DNA of 64,000 nt, from positions 93,250-157,249 of the forward strand of contig CAVSGS010000018.1 of the NCBI GenBank assembly GCA_963727545.1, given 5' to 3'. Made by a program: the position numbers and the translations under genes. The notes beneath the pieces were generated by a model, which had not been told where the DNA came from, did not search any database, and saw only the letters and a program-made list of their open reading frames with translations. This DNA comes from Flexifilum sp963727545. Its GTDB lineage: Bacteria; Chloroflexota; Anaerolineae; Aggregatilineales; Phototrophicaceae. This document shows positions 44,569 through 52,853 of this stretch, one piece after another. Every line of letters begins with the position of its first letter. Position 1 is the first letter of the stretch.

Positions 44569-44855
44569 AACCTCACCCCCCGACCCCCTCTCCGCCGCTT
44601 CGCTTACTAGGCGAGGGAGTAAAGGCGGGTTGCGAAGGGTTTTTAAAGTCCCCTCTCCATTACATAGCTGAGGGCACGACAGTTTTTCAGATTAAGGTTT
44701 GTTTCCCCCTCGATCCGTAGTTTTCTCCCCTCTCCCCGCCTGCGTGGGAGAGGGGTCGGGGGTGAGGGGTGAGAGAAAAACTCGCCACAACTAACCTAAC
44801 TCCCCCAAAGTGTCGTCCGGTCAGATTACATAGAGAGGGGATTTAGGGGTGAGGT
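44569..44855. repeat. Family M element interrupted by a MITE
   Basis: Outer ends AACCTCACCCC (44569) and GGGGTGAGGT (44855). The right-hand hairpin CCCCTCTCCATTACATAG/AGAGGGG is split in its loop by the 157-bp insertion described separately. This 489-bp gap (44564-45052) also holds the family S cassette at 44880. Confidence 0.75.
44668..44824. mobile_element. 157-bp MITE with CTGA ends and 9-bp target duplication
   Basis: Imperfect terminal inverted repeats CTGAGGGCACGACAG and CTGACCGGACGACAC (11 of 15). Direct duplication ATTACATAG at 44659-44667 and 44825-44833. CTGA ends with 9-bp duplications are features of the IS4 superfamily (IS10, IS50). No transposase inside; the middle carries a CCCCTCTCCCC-type hairpin. 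Confidence 0.75.
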
Positions 44856-44879
44856 CAGATCAGTGTTTCTGCTCTTTTC

Positions 44880-45003
44880 GCCGGGGGATCAATCCCCCGG
44901 CTGCGAAATCAAGCCCGCTGAAGCGGGCTGCAAGACGAGTTGAAATGGTTTTAGCCGTCTTCAGACGGCTTGAATTTTTAGCAAGAGGCTTTGAGCCTCT
45001 TGC
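44880..45003. repeat. Four-hairpin cassette (family S)
   Basis: Hairpins at 44880-44901 (GCCGGGGGAT/ATCCCCCGGC), 44912-44929 (AGCCCGC/GCGGGCT), 44953-44970 (AGCCGTC/GACGGCT) and 44981-45003 (GCAAGAGGC/GCCTCTTGC). Same order and spacing as 13404-13529, with compensatory changes in the arms. Confidence 0.8.
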
Positions 45004-45064
45004 GGTGCTTTGAAAACGCGACACCTCGCTTTACCGATATTTGTTGTGATTAATGGACTCTAGA

Positions 45065-46594
45065 ATGGCTACCCAACCTCAACAATTGTACCGCCCGAAT
45101 ACCGCGTTTGACCTGCTGCGTCTGCCCTTGATCGGCAGGCTGCTCAAATGGCGCTGGGGGCGGCTGGTTCTGCAAATCCCGCTGCTGCTGATCGCGGCGC
45201 TGCTGGTTTACGACGGCTTCACCGGGACGCAGCGCGCGCCGGAAAACCTCGCCACGATTGCGCCGTGGGTGCATTATCGCGGCTTGGTGATGGTGGCGCT
45301 GCTGCTGGTCGGTAACCTATTCTGCATGGGCTGCCCCTTCACGATCACGCGGACGCTCGCCAAACGATCCAGCGTGCGCGGGCGGCGTTTCCCGCGCGTG
45401 CTGCGCAACAAGTGGCTGGCGATTGCCACGATCTTCGTCTTTTTCTTCCTGTACGAGTGGCTCGACTTGTGGTCCAGCCCGCTGCTGACGGCGTGGGTGA
45501 TCCTGTTCTATTTCGCGCTGTCGTTCGTGCTCGAAGCGGTTTTCACCGAGTCGGCGTTCTGCAAGTACGTCTGCCCGATGGGGATCTTCAATTTTGTTTA
45601 CTCAACCGTCTCGCCGACGCAGATCGGCGCGCACGACATGGAAATCTGCCGTCACTGCGCCGCCAAGGAATGCGTGACCGGCAGCTACCGCGAAGCGCCG
45701 CTGATCGTCGTCGACCAGATCGGCGTCAACGGCGAACCGGTCGCCACGCACATCGACGGACCGCAGGGGACGCTCGGCTGCGGCACGGAGTTGTTCGCGC
45801 CCTTCGTCCAAAGCAACATGGACTGCATGATGTGCCTCGACTGCGTGCGCGCCTGCCCGCACGACAACCTCGGCTTGCTGGTGCGACGTCCCGGCGCGGA
45901 ATTGGTGCAGCCGAACAGCTTCCCACGGCGCTGGGATTTGGCGTTTCTGATCATCAGCCTCGCTTTTATGGGGCTGATCAACGCCTTCGGGATGGTGCCG
46001 CCGGTCTACACGCTGATGCAGTCGATCTCGGATACGCTGGGGTTGGCGGCGCTCGGCTTAAGCGATCTGGCGATTGAGGGCATCGTCCTGTTCATCATCT
46101 TCGCGGTCGGGATGCTGATCATCCCGGCGCTGCTGACGCTGGCGGCGGCGTGGATCGCCCGCGCGCTGACGCGCACCAGCAAGCGCGACTCGCTGCGGAC
46201 GGCGGCGACCTCGTTCGCGCCCGCCTTCGTGCCCATCGGCATAGGCTTCTGGACGGCGCACTACGGCTTCCATTTCCTGATCGGCATTTTCACGATCATC
46301 CCGGCGTTCCAGAACTTCCTGATCGAGCACGGCATCACCCTGCTCGGCGACCCGAACTGGTCGCTGGGCGGCGTCGAGAATATGGAAGTGATCGGCTTGA
46401 TCCAGACGATTGCGCTGCTGGGCGGGTTCGTCGGCAGCATGGTCGTCGCTCAGCGGATCGCTATGCGGCTGTATAAGCGCGACAGCATGATCGGCTTGCT
46501 GCCGTGGGCGCTGCTCTTCCTGCTGATGATCGCCGCCGGGATGTGGCTGTTCAACCTGCCGATGGAGATGCGCGGCACGCTGAACTTCAGCTAA
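45065..46594 (+). CDS. 4Fe-4S membrane protein (NapH/CcoG/NosR-like)
   Basis: About 509 residues. N-terminal helices, then a Cys-rich CMGCPF motif (about 92-97) and FCKYVCPMG (about 164-172). Ferredoxin-like clusters follow: CRHCAAKEC (about 192-200) and CMMCLDCVRACPHD (about 256-269). The second half has about six more membrane helices. The combination of CMGCP, CKYVCPMG and C-x2-C-x2-C-x3-CP is that of membrane Fe-S proteins of NapH, NosR or CcoG type (electron transfer in copper or nitrogen respiration). The M at 45065 is preferred over 45053. Its TAA overlaps the stop of the next lipoprotein gene. Confidence 0.85.
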   Translation: MATQPQQLYRPNTAFDLLRLPLIGRLLKWRWGRLVLQIPLLLIAALLVYDGFTGTQRAPENLATIAPWVHYRGLVMVALLLVGNLFCMGCPFTITRTLAKRSSVRGRRFPRVLRNKWLAIATIFVFFFLYEWLDLWSSPLLTAWVILFYFALSFVLEAVFTESAFCKYVCPMGIFNFVYSTVSPTQIGAHDMEICRHCAAKECVTGSYREAPLIVVDQIGVNGEPVATHIDGPQGTLGCGTELFAPFVQSNMDCMMCLDCVRACPHDNLGLLVRRPGAELVQPNSFPRRWDLAFLIISLAFMGLINAFGMVPPVYTLMQSISDTLGLAALGLSDLAIEGIVLFIIFAVGMLIIPALLTLAAAWIARALTRTSKRDSLRTAATSFAPAFVPIGIGFWTAHYGFHFLIGIFTIIPAFQNFLIEHGITLLGDPNWSLGGVENMEVIGLIQTIALLGGFVGSMVVAQRIAMRLYKRDSMIGLLPWALLFLLMIAAGMWLFNLPMEMRGTLNFS

Positions 46595-47007
46595 CGGTCG
46601 AACTCCGCCGTGAAGTTGATACCGGTCGCCGTGCCGTCGAGCGGCTTGAAAGTCAGCCGGACGGTCGTTTCCTCCATCGTGTAGACGACGTACAGCCGGT
46701 CGTCGAGCGTATAAGGCTGGTTTACGCCGACCTCGCCGGAAATGGTGCGCAGATCATTATTCTGGTAGCTGACCTGCGCCCGTCCGCCGGTCGTGGTCAC
46801 GGTGACCTGCGCCCGCACCGACGCGCCCATCGAGAGATCGCCGACGTTGAGTTCGATGTACTGTTCGTGGTCAAGCTGCTCGATACTGCCGCTGCAGGAG
46901 GCGTGCCCGCCGATCAAGTCGGTCGTGCGGCACGAGATCATGAACATATTCTGGCACCCGGCGAGTGCGAGCAGCGCGGCGGCGATCAAAACGGCAAAGT
47001 AACGCAT
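46591..47007 (-). CDS. Hypothetical lipoprotein
   Basis: 138 residues. Lipoprotein signal MRYFAVLIAAALLALAGC (Cys18 acylated), then a beta-rich domain without a recognised family (YIELNVGDLSMGASVRAQVTVTTTGGRAQVSYQNNDL...LYVVYTMEETTVRLTFKPLDG). It is convergent with the Fe-S protein, with overlapping stop codons. GGGGGG is just before the ATG at 47007. Confidence 0.72.
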   Translation of the reverse strand: MRYFAVLIAAALLALAGCQNMFMISCRTTDLIGGHASCSGSIEQLDHEQYIELNVGDLSMGASVRAQVTVTTTGGRAQVSYQNNDLRTISGEVGVNQPYTLDDRLYVVYTMEETTVRLTFKPLDGTATGINFTAEFDR

Positions 47008-47096
47008 AAGTCCCCCCCAAGGCATCGATGCAAAGCAACAACTCAAGCGTAACCGAAGCGATTTAAGCCTTAGCCCCTAAAAGCTGAGGGGGTGGG

Positions 47097-49532
47097 TTAA
47101 GGTTCGACGTGGATCGTGCCGAGCGCAGCGGCATCCCCGGAACACGCGCCGTCGATCAGCACGCAGAAGTTGGTGATGTCCGGGTAGCTGTACCAGCCCG
47201 CGCTGACGGTGTAATCGCCGGGGGGCAGATCAGCAGGCAGCGCGATGGTGACGGATTCGGCGCGCTGGTCGCCTGCCGGGATCGCGCCGAGCGGGTTATC
47301 CTGCTGGGCGACCAACGCCCCGGACGTCCCCGCGATCCCGGAAAGGTGGACGAAGCGCACGTCGTCGTCCGAGCGAGACCGATCGAAGCCCCAGTCGAGC
47401 CAAATCGAGAGCGAGTCGCCGGGCTGTGCCGACCGCGGGAAGTGGGCGTCGAGCAGGGTGACGCCCTTGTCGAACTGCACCGGAGCGAGCGGCAGGGCGA
47501 GCGTATAGTCGAGCGAAAGATCGGCGACGGCGACCGAGGCACAGATCAGCGCCGGGTCGAAGTGCTCCGGGCACGGCGGATCGAGCGCCAGCGTGATCGT
47601 CTGGAAGGCGCGCGGCGTGACCGGCAGCGGCAGGTTGATCAGCGTTTTGCCGTCCAGCGTCCAGCGCTGCACCGGCGTCCCGTCGAGCAAAGCGACGACT
47701 TGCTGACCGCTACCGATCAGCTTCGCCGTCAGATCGACCCAGCCGGGGGTCGGCGAGTAGCTGAACGAATCGATCTGCGTCGCGATCGCGGGCGCGGCGC
47801 TGGGCACCGCTGCAAAAGAGGATAAATACTGAACCGGCGGCACGAGGAAGACGGCGTAAGCATCGTCCTCGTAAAACGGATCGCCCAACTGATTGCGGGC
47901 GTGGGTTTCGAGTGTCCCGTCGTCGTAAGCTTTGTGGACGATCACGACGTCGGCTTGAGCGTCGTCGAGCAGTTTCGGGTCGAGCGTCGTCTCCAACACC
48001 TCAACTTTTGCCGGATTGACGGACGAGCGCCGCGCCACCTGCCCGATGATCAGTGGGTGCTGATGCCCGGTTTGCAGGAACATCGCATCTTTGTCGACCA
48101 GCAGGTTGTTGTCGGGCAGGTCAATCACGGCGCGCAGATCAGTGCGATCCGCCAGCGCTGCAATCGGCGCGGGGACAACGCCGGGGACGGTCGGCAAGCC
48201 CCACCAGACTTGATACTCGAACGCGATCAACCCCATCAGCAGCAGCGCCGTGATCCAGCGCCGCCGCCCACCGTGCAGCCGATCCCAGACGACCGCCGAT
48301 CCGTAACCGACCAGCACGGCGACGGCGAAACCGACGGCGAAATTGAAACGGGCGGGGGTCCGGGCGATCTCGATCAGCGGCAGATCTTGGAACAGTGCCC
48401 ACGGCAGCGTGGCGTAGCTGGCGTAACCGTCAACGCGAAATGCCACGGGCGCATCAACCAGTTTAAGCAGCGGACCGAGCGAAAAAATCCACGCGACCAG
48501 CGCCAGCACCAGCCAAGCGCGAGCGGCGCGCACCTTCCAGACGGCGATCAGCGCCAGCGCCGCCGCGATCACGCCGACGTAGCTCGTCCACTCGAAGGGG
48601 TCGAGTCCCAAGGTCAGCCGGTTGTAGCCGAGATTGGCGAACAGCGGATGGTAGAACGACGGCGAGAAGATCCCCAGCAGCGACGCGCTATAACGTACCG
48701 CACCCTCCTCCAGCGGCACTTGGAGCGTGTCGAGCGCCAGCGGGATCACGAAGGGCAGCGAAAGAATCGCGCCGAGGACGAGCGTCAGTAGGGCGCGGCG
48801 CAGCGTTTGCCCGTCGCGGGCGATCAATAGCAGCGCGAAGTAGAGCAGCGCAATCGGGGCGATCAGGTAGATCAGCAGCAGGACGCTGCCCCACAAGCTG
48901 ATCATGAACAGCAGCGCCCCGCCGATCATCCAGCGGCGGGGATGGGTAGCATCGCGCAGGCGCAGCAGGGCGTAGAAAAAGAGCGGTGCGGGATAAAGCG
49001 TGAGCAAGCCGACGTGCGCCGCCCCTAGCTGTCCCTGAAACGCCGGGTAGATCATGAAGACCAGCCCCGCGATCAAGGCGGGGATCAAAGCAACCTCGCC
49101 CCCCGCCGAAGTGGACTGCGGTGGTGTAAGGACAGCGAAAGATTTTCGCGATAAGGTCAGCAGATAGCGCACCAGAAAAAACATCGACCAGCCATTGAGG
49201 GCGAGCGTCAGCAGCGCGGCGAGGTTGAAAGCGGCGGGCAGCGGCAGGGCGAAAGCGAACAGCCACGCCGGGAACGACTGGAGCGGGATGCTCCAGAGTA
49301 GCGTGGCGCTGACGCCGTCGGGGTAGACGATGTTAGGCATGAAAAACGGATTCTGCCCGGTTTGCAGCGCCGTCTTGATCCACCAGACGTGATGAATGTA
49401 CTCGTAGGCGTCGCCGGTCGGGTGCCCGATCAAGCGCGTGCTGAAGGTCGTGATCAGCGGGAAGGTGATCACGAGGGTGATGGCGAGGTAGAACAGGAAG
49501 ATCAAGCCGTGCTGGCGGATTGCTTTAGTCAT
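47097..49532 (-). CDS. Polytopic membrane protein, GT-C-like, with C-terminal Ig-like domain
   Basis: 811 residues. About ten membrane helices in the first 450 residues, with TGDAYEYIHHVWWIKTALQTGQNPFFMPNIVYPDG near 38-73. The loop after the first helix holds an acidic residue pair like those of lipid-linked GT-C transferases. The remainder (about 455-811) is soluble, with beta domains and proline-rich loops. One block (SRKSFAVLTPPQSTSAGGEVAL, about 129-150) is coded by DNA resembling a repeat half, so it may be a late insertion. Glycosyl transfer is inferred from topology. No catalytic motif is certain. Confidence 0.65.
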   Translation of the reverse strand: MTKAIRQHGLIFLFYLAITLVITFPLITTFSTRLIGHPTGDAYEYIHHVWWIKTALQTGQNPFFMPNIVYPDGVSATLLWSIPLQSFPAWLFAFALPLPAAFNLAALLTLALNGWSMFFLVRYLLTLSRKSFAVLTPPQSTSAGGEVALIPALIAGLVFMIYPAFQGQLGAAHVGLLTLYPAPLFFYALLRLRDATHPRRWMIGGALLFMISLWGSVLLLIYLIAPIALLYFALLLIARDGQTLRRALLTLVLGAILSLPFVIPLALDTLQVPLEEGAVRYSASLLGIFSPSFYHPLFANLGYNRLTLGLDPFEWTSYVGVIAAALALIAVWKVRAARAWLVLALVAWIFSLGPLLKLVDAPVAFRVDGYASYATLPWALFQDLPLIEIARTPARFNFAVGFAVAVLVGYGSAVVWDRLHGGRRRWITALLLMGLIAFEYQVWWGLPTVPGVVPAPIAALADRTDLRAVIDLPDNNLLVDKDAMFLQTGHQHPLIIGQVARRSSVNPAKVEVLETTLDPKLLDDAQADVVIVHKAYDDGTLETHARNQLGDPFYEDDAYAVFLVPPVQYLSSFAAVPSAAPAIATQIDSFSYSPTPGWVDLTAKLIGSGQQVVALLDGTPVQRWTLDGKTLINLPLPVTPRAFQTITLALDPPCPEHFDPALICASVAVADLSLDYTLALPLAPVQFDKGVTLLDAHFPRSAQPGDSLSIWLDWGFDRSRSDDDVRFVHLSGIAGTSGALVAQQDNPLGAIPAGDQRAESVTIALPADLPPGDYTVSAGWYSYPDITNFCVLIDGACSGDAAALGTIHVEP

Positions 49533-49694
49533 TAGTGATTAGTTTTTAGTTGTTAAAGGCACGCCTTACTGCGAGCAGATTCGGCAAGCACGCGGATCAT
49601 ACAACTAAAAACCAAAAACCAAGAACTCATAACCGGTTCCCTAATAAAAAAGACCTTGTTGATAAAAATTAAAAATCCCAGTAGAATAAAACAA

Positions 49695-50720
49695 ATGAGC
49701 TATGAAGGAAAACCCAGAGTGGATATTGAGCAGAAGCGCCGCGCGGTGGATCGCTTCGGGCGCATGATCAACTATCTTCGCATCTCGCTGACGGACAAGT
49801 GCAATCTGCGCTGCGTCTACTGCATGCCCGAAGATATGGTCTTTCGCCCCAAGCACGAATTGATGCAGGACGACGAACTACGCATGCTCGTCCGCGTGTT
49901 CGCCGACCTCGGTTTCCACAAGTTCCGGCTGACCGGCGGCGAGCCGACCGTGCGCCAGAACATCGTCGAAATCTGCGACTTCATCGCCCACACGCCGGGC
50001 GTGGAAAGCCTCTCGATGACGACCAACGGCATCCTGCTGACCAAGCTCGCGCAGCCCTTAGCGCAGGCAGGCTTGCAGCGCGTGAACGTCAGCATCGACA
50101 CGCTCGACGCGGATCGCTTCAAGAAGATCACGCGCTGGGGGACGCTCGACGAAGTGTGGGATGGCATCGAAGCCGCCGAGCGCGCCGGTTTGACGCCGAT
50201 CAAGCTCAACGCGGTGGTCGTGCGCGGCTTCAACGATCAGGACGTGACCGAACTCGCCAAGCTCTCGCTGGATCACGATTGGCAGGTGCGCTTCATTGAA
50301 ATGATGCCGTTCGGCGACGTGGCGACCTTCGCTCAAACGCAACTGATCACCGACGAGGAAATCCGCCAGCGGATCGCGGACGAGTACATGCCGCTCGAAC
50401 TGAGCGACGCGGGCAAGCTCGACGGCGAGGCGCGGATCTACAAATTCCCCGGCGCGACCGGATCGGTCGGCTTCATCAGCACGGTGAGCGCGCCGTTCTG
50501 CGCCTCGTGCAACCGCGCTCGGCTGACGGCGGACGGGCTGCTGCGGCTGTGCCTGCTGCGCGATAAGGAAGTCAATCTGCTCGAACCGCTGCGGGCGGGC
50601 GCGAGCGAGGAAGACCTCAAGGAGATCATCCTTGAGGGCATCTGGTGGAAGCCGTGGGGACACGGGCTAGCCGACGACGTGATCCCGGAAAAGCGGGTGA
50701 TGAGCCAGATCGGGGGGTAA
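49695..50720 (+). CDS. moaA: GTP 3',8-cyclase MoaA
   Basis: 341 residues. First step in molybdenum cofactor synthesis: GTP to 3',8-cyclo-7,8-dihydroGTP with two [4Fe-4S] clusters and S-adenosylmethionine. Radical SAM CNLRCVYCMPE (Cys36, Cys40, Cys43), SAM site RLTGGEPTVR, C-terminal cluster CASCNRARLTADGLLRLCL (about 275-293), and the conserved C-terminal Gly-Gly. The ATG at 49695 is preferred over a TTG at 49656. Other moa genes are not in this window. Confidence 0.95.
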   Translation: MSYEGKPRVDIEQKRRAVDRFGRMINYLRISLTDKCNLRCVYCMPEDMVFRPKHELMQDDELRMLVRVFADLGFHKFRLTGGEPTVRQNIVEICDFIAHTPGVESLSMTTNGILLTKLAQPLAQAGLQRVNVSIDTLDADRFKKITRWGTLDEVWDGIEAAERAGLTPIKLNAVVVRGFNDQDVTELAKLSLDHDWQVRFIEMMPFGDVATFAQTQLITDEEIRQRIADEYMPLELSDAGKLDGEARIYKFPGATGSVGFISTVSAPFCASCNRARLTADGLLRLCLLRDKEVNLLEPLRAGASEEDLKEIILEGIWWKPWGHGLADDVIPEKRVMSQIGG

Positions 50721-50755
50721 CGACCTCACCCCGCTGCGTGCAATCAGTTGAAACC

Positions 50756-50782
50756 GTAGGGGCGTTACAGGTAACACCCTAC
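50756..50782. repeat. GTAGGGGC palindrome (family P)
   Basis: GTAGGGGCGTTAC pairs with GTAACACCCTAC (two mismatches). Just after moaA. Confidence 0.75.
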
Positions 50783-50809
50783 AACACCTCACAACGTGGG
50801 AGCGGGATT

Positions 50810-50837
50810 GTAGGGGCACGATATATCGTGCCCCTAC
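50810..50837. repeat. GTAGGGGC palindrome (family P), perfect
   Basis: GTAGGGGCACGATAT pairs fully with ATATCGTGCCCCTAC. Same gap as the preceding copy, 28 bases apart. Confidence 0.9.
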
Positions 50838-50876
50838 TACATATCTCACTGTTCATTACATCAACCGCCAGCGGCG

Positions 50877-51725
50877 CTAGCCTAAATGCGGCTCGATGAT
50901 GCGGGCGATGTTGAGCGCCCACTCTCCCGGATTGTCGCCGCCGCTATCGCTCAGCGACCAACTCGCGCTTAGACAAGCATAGGCATAGGTATAGGCCAGC
51001 ATACGCGGCAGATCGATGCCGAGTTCGGCGGAGAGGATGCCCGCGTTGCGCAGCAGCCGCGCCTCATCGTGCACCAGCGGATCGAAACGTTCCTGTCCCG
51101 TGAAGGGGTTGCAGAGGGTGTTGGCACAGTCGTAAGTCCGCTCGCCGAGCACGCCCTTCGGGTCGAACGCCAGCCAGCCGCGCGCATCGCTGTAGCGGAT
51201 GTTGGCGTGATGGATGTCGCCATGCAGGACGCGCACCTCACGCGGATCGCGGAGCAGCGCCTCGGCGACCCGCGCGCCGCGCACGAACAGCAACTCATCC
51301 CCGGCACGTCGATCGGCTGCCGCCTTGTCGAACAACGCCTGAAACCAGCGATCAAGCGGAAATAAGCCGTCGTCCGACTCCGGCAGTGGGACGCTGTGCA
51401 GCTGCTTGATCACACCGGCGATGATGCGGGTTGCGTCGGCGTCGCCACCGCTTTTGACCAGCGGCACGAGGTCATCCCCGGCGGCGTATTCGAGCAGCTG
51501 CGCGCCATCATCCGAGCGGTAGAGGCGGATCGCGCCGTGACCGTCGAAGCAGCGCAGTGCCGTCGCGCCGTTGCGTTCTTCCGCGCCGTACTCGGTCAGC
51601 AGCTTGAGGACGGCAGTCACACCCGCGTACTCGACCGTGTAGAGGTGGCTGGTCGGCGTCTCGGCGAGGGGCTGCGGCTGCGCTAAATTCCAAAGTTGAC
51701 AGTAGTGTTCTAGTTTCTCGATCAT
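50877..51725 (-). CDS. APH(6)-type phosphotransferase family protein
   Basis: 282 residues of the aminoglycoside/hydroxyurea phosphotransferase group. Kinase-like features: TAVLKLLTEYGAEERNGATAL (ATP lysine), the Brenner-type motif VLHGDIHHANIRY (about 165-177) and DPKGVLGERTYDCANTLCNP (about 187-206). Cytoplasmic. It may phosphorylate small molecules; resistance to any drug is not shown by sequence alone. It is divergent from the dienelactone hydrolase gene. Confidence 0.85.
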   Translation of the reverse strand: MIEKLEHYCQLWNLAQPQPLAETPTSHLYTVEYAGVTAVLKLLTEYGAEERNGATALRCFDGHGAIRLYRSDDGAQLLEYAAGDDLVPLVKSGGDADATRIIAGVIKQLHSVPLPESDDGLFPLDRWFQALFDKAAADRRAGDELLFVRGARVAEALLRDPREVRVLHGDIHHANIRYSDARGWLAFDPKGVLGERTYDCANTLCNPFTGQERFDPLVHDEARLLRNAGILSAELGIDLPRMLAYTYAYACLSASWSLSDSGGDNPGEWALNIARIIEPHLG

Positions 51726-51771
51726 GCGGGGTATTATAGCCTAACCAAGCCATCCAGTTGAGGAGCCGAAG

Positions 51772-52467
51772 ATGCAGACGCAAATGATCGAATTCGCGGC
51801 GAATGGCGTGGCTGCCGAAGGCAGCACAGCGCCCGGTTACTTGGCGCAGCCGGATGCCCCTGCGCCCGCCGTCGTCGTCGTGCAGGAGTGGTGGGGGCTG
51901 ACCGACCACGTCAAGGACGTGACCCGGCGCTTTGCCGAGGCAGGTTATGCCGCGCTCGCACCGGATTTCTATCGCGGTGAGGTCGCCGCCGAGCCGGACG
52001 AAGCCCGCAAGCTGGCGATGGAACTCCAGTATCCGCAGGTGCAGGCGGACGTGCAAGGCGCGATCGATTATCTGCTGGCGCAGCCGTTCGTCGAGCCGAA
52101 GCAGGTCGGCGTGATCGGCTTCTGCATGGGTGGGCGACTGGCGAGTCGGCTGGCGATGACCGCCCACAATTTGAGCGCTGCCGTCGCTTTCTATGGCGTC
52201 CCGGCGCTGTCCAAGGAGGACGCTGCCGCGTTCCGCGTGCCGCTGCTGGCGATCTACGGCGAGAATGATGCCGGTTTCCCGCCCGAATTGATCCGCGCTA
52301 ACCGGGAGAAGCTAAAAGCGGCGGGCGTGACCCACGAGGTCGTGGTCTATCCGGGCGCGCGGCACGCCTTCTTCAACAACTCGCGCCCGCACATCTATCA
52401 GGCGGCAGCGGCGCAGGATGCGTGGCGGCGCACGCTCGACTGGTTCGAGAAGTATTTGAAAGCCTGA
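51772..52467 (+). CDS. Dienelactone hydrolase family protein
   Basis: 231 residues with the DLH catalytic triad: Cys118 in GFCMGG, Asp166 in YGENDAGFP and His198 in GARHAFFNNSRP. Upstream motifs VVVVQEWWGLTDHVKDVTRRFAEAGY are typical. Cytoplasmic; hydrolysis of lactone or ester rings is the family reaction. GGAG precedes the ATG. No aromatic degradation genes are near. Following DNA (52468-52853) is a block of M repeats. Confidence 0.9.
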   Translation: MQTQMIEFAANGVAAEGSTAPGYLAQPDAPAPAVVVVQEWWGLTDHVKDVTRRFAEAGYAALAPDFYRGEVAAEPDEARKLAMELQYPQVQADVQGAIDYLLAQPFVEPKQVGVIGFCMGGRLASRLAMTAHNLSAAVAFYGVPALSKEDAAAFRVPLLAIYGENDAGFPPELIRANREKLKAAGVTHEVVVYPGARHAFFNNSRPHIYQAAAAQDAWRRTLDWFEKYLKA

Positions 52468-52533
52468 CCCTCACGTTGCGGTGCGTAAAACCTCACCCCC
52501 CGACCCCCTCCTAACAAGGGTAGGTATTTAATT

Positions 52534-52644
52534 AACCTCACCCCCTGCCCCCTCTCCACGATGTGGAGAGGGGGTAAAAACAGGTTACAAAGGGTGTTTA
52601 AAGTCCCCTCTCTATGTAATGGAGAGGGGATTTAGGGGTGAGGT
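52534..52644. repeat. Family M element (near-identical to 55353)
   Basis: AACCTCACCCCCTGCCCCC and GGGGTGAGGT ends, two inner hairpins, and the linker GTAAAAACAGG-TTACAAAGG. About 110 bases from the linker onward match the copy at 55353-55498 with few differences. Region 52645-52853 shows no other feature. Confidence 0.8.
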
Positions 52645-52853
52645 AAGCGTAGAGTTAAAAACCTACCCCTGTCAGCCGACCCCCTCTCCGTGAGGCGAGG
52701 GGGAGCTTTGCCGCCGATCCTAAGCAGTTGGTGAGCATGCTGCCGGTGACGGCTGCCGCAATCAGATTGTGTATCGACTCCGGTTCGGGAGCGCGGTAGA
52801 CTACTGAGGCGTCTTCAGACGATATGATTAACGACATAACAACCGGGCGGATC

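Noticed and set aside
50877..51725. APH-like gene as an active antibiotic-resistance determinant
   Set aside because: Family motifs are present, but chromosomal members act on unknown substrates and nothing nearby shows mobilisation or a resistance island.
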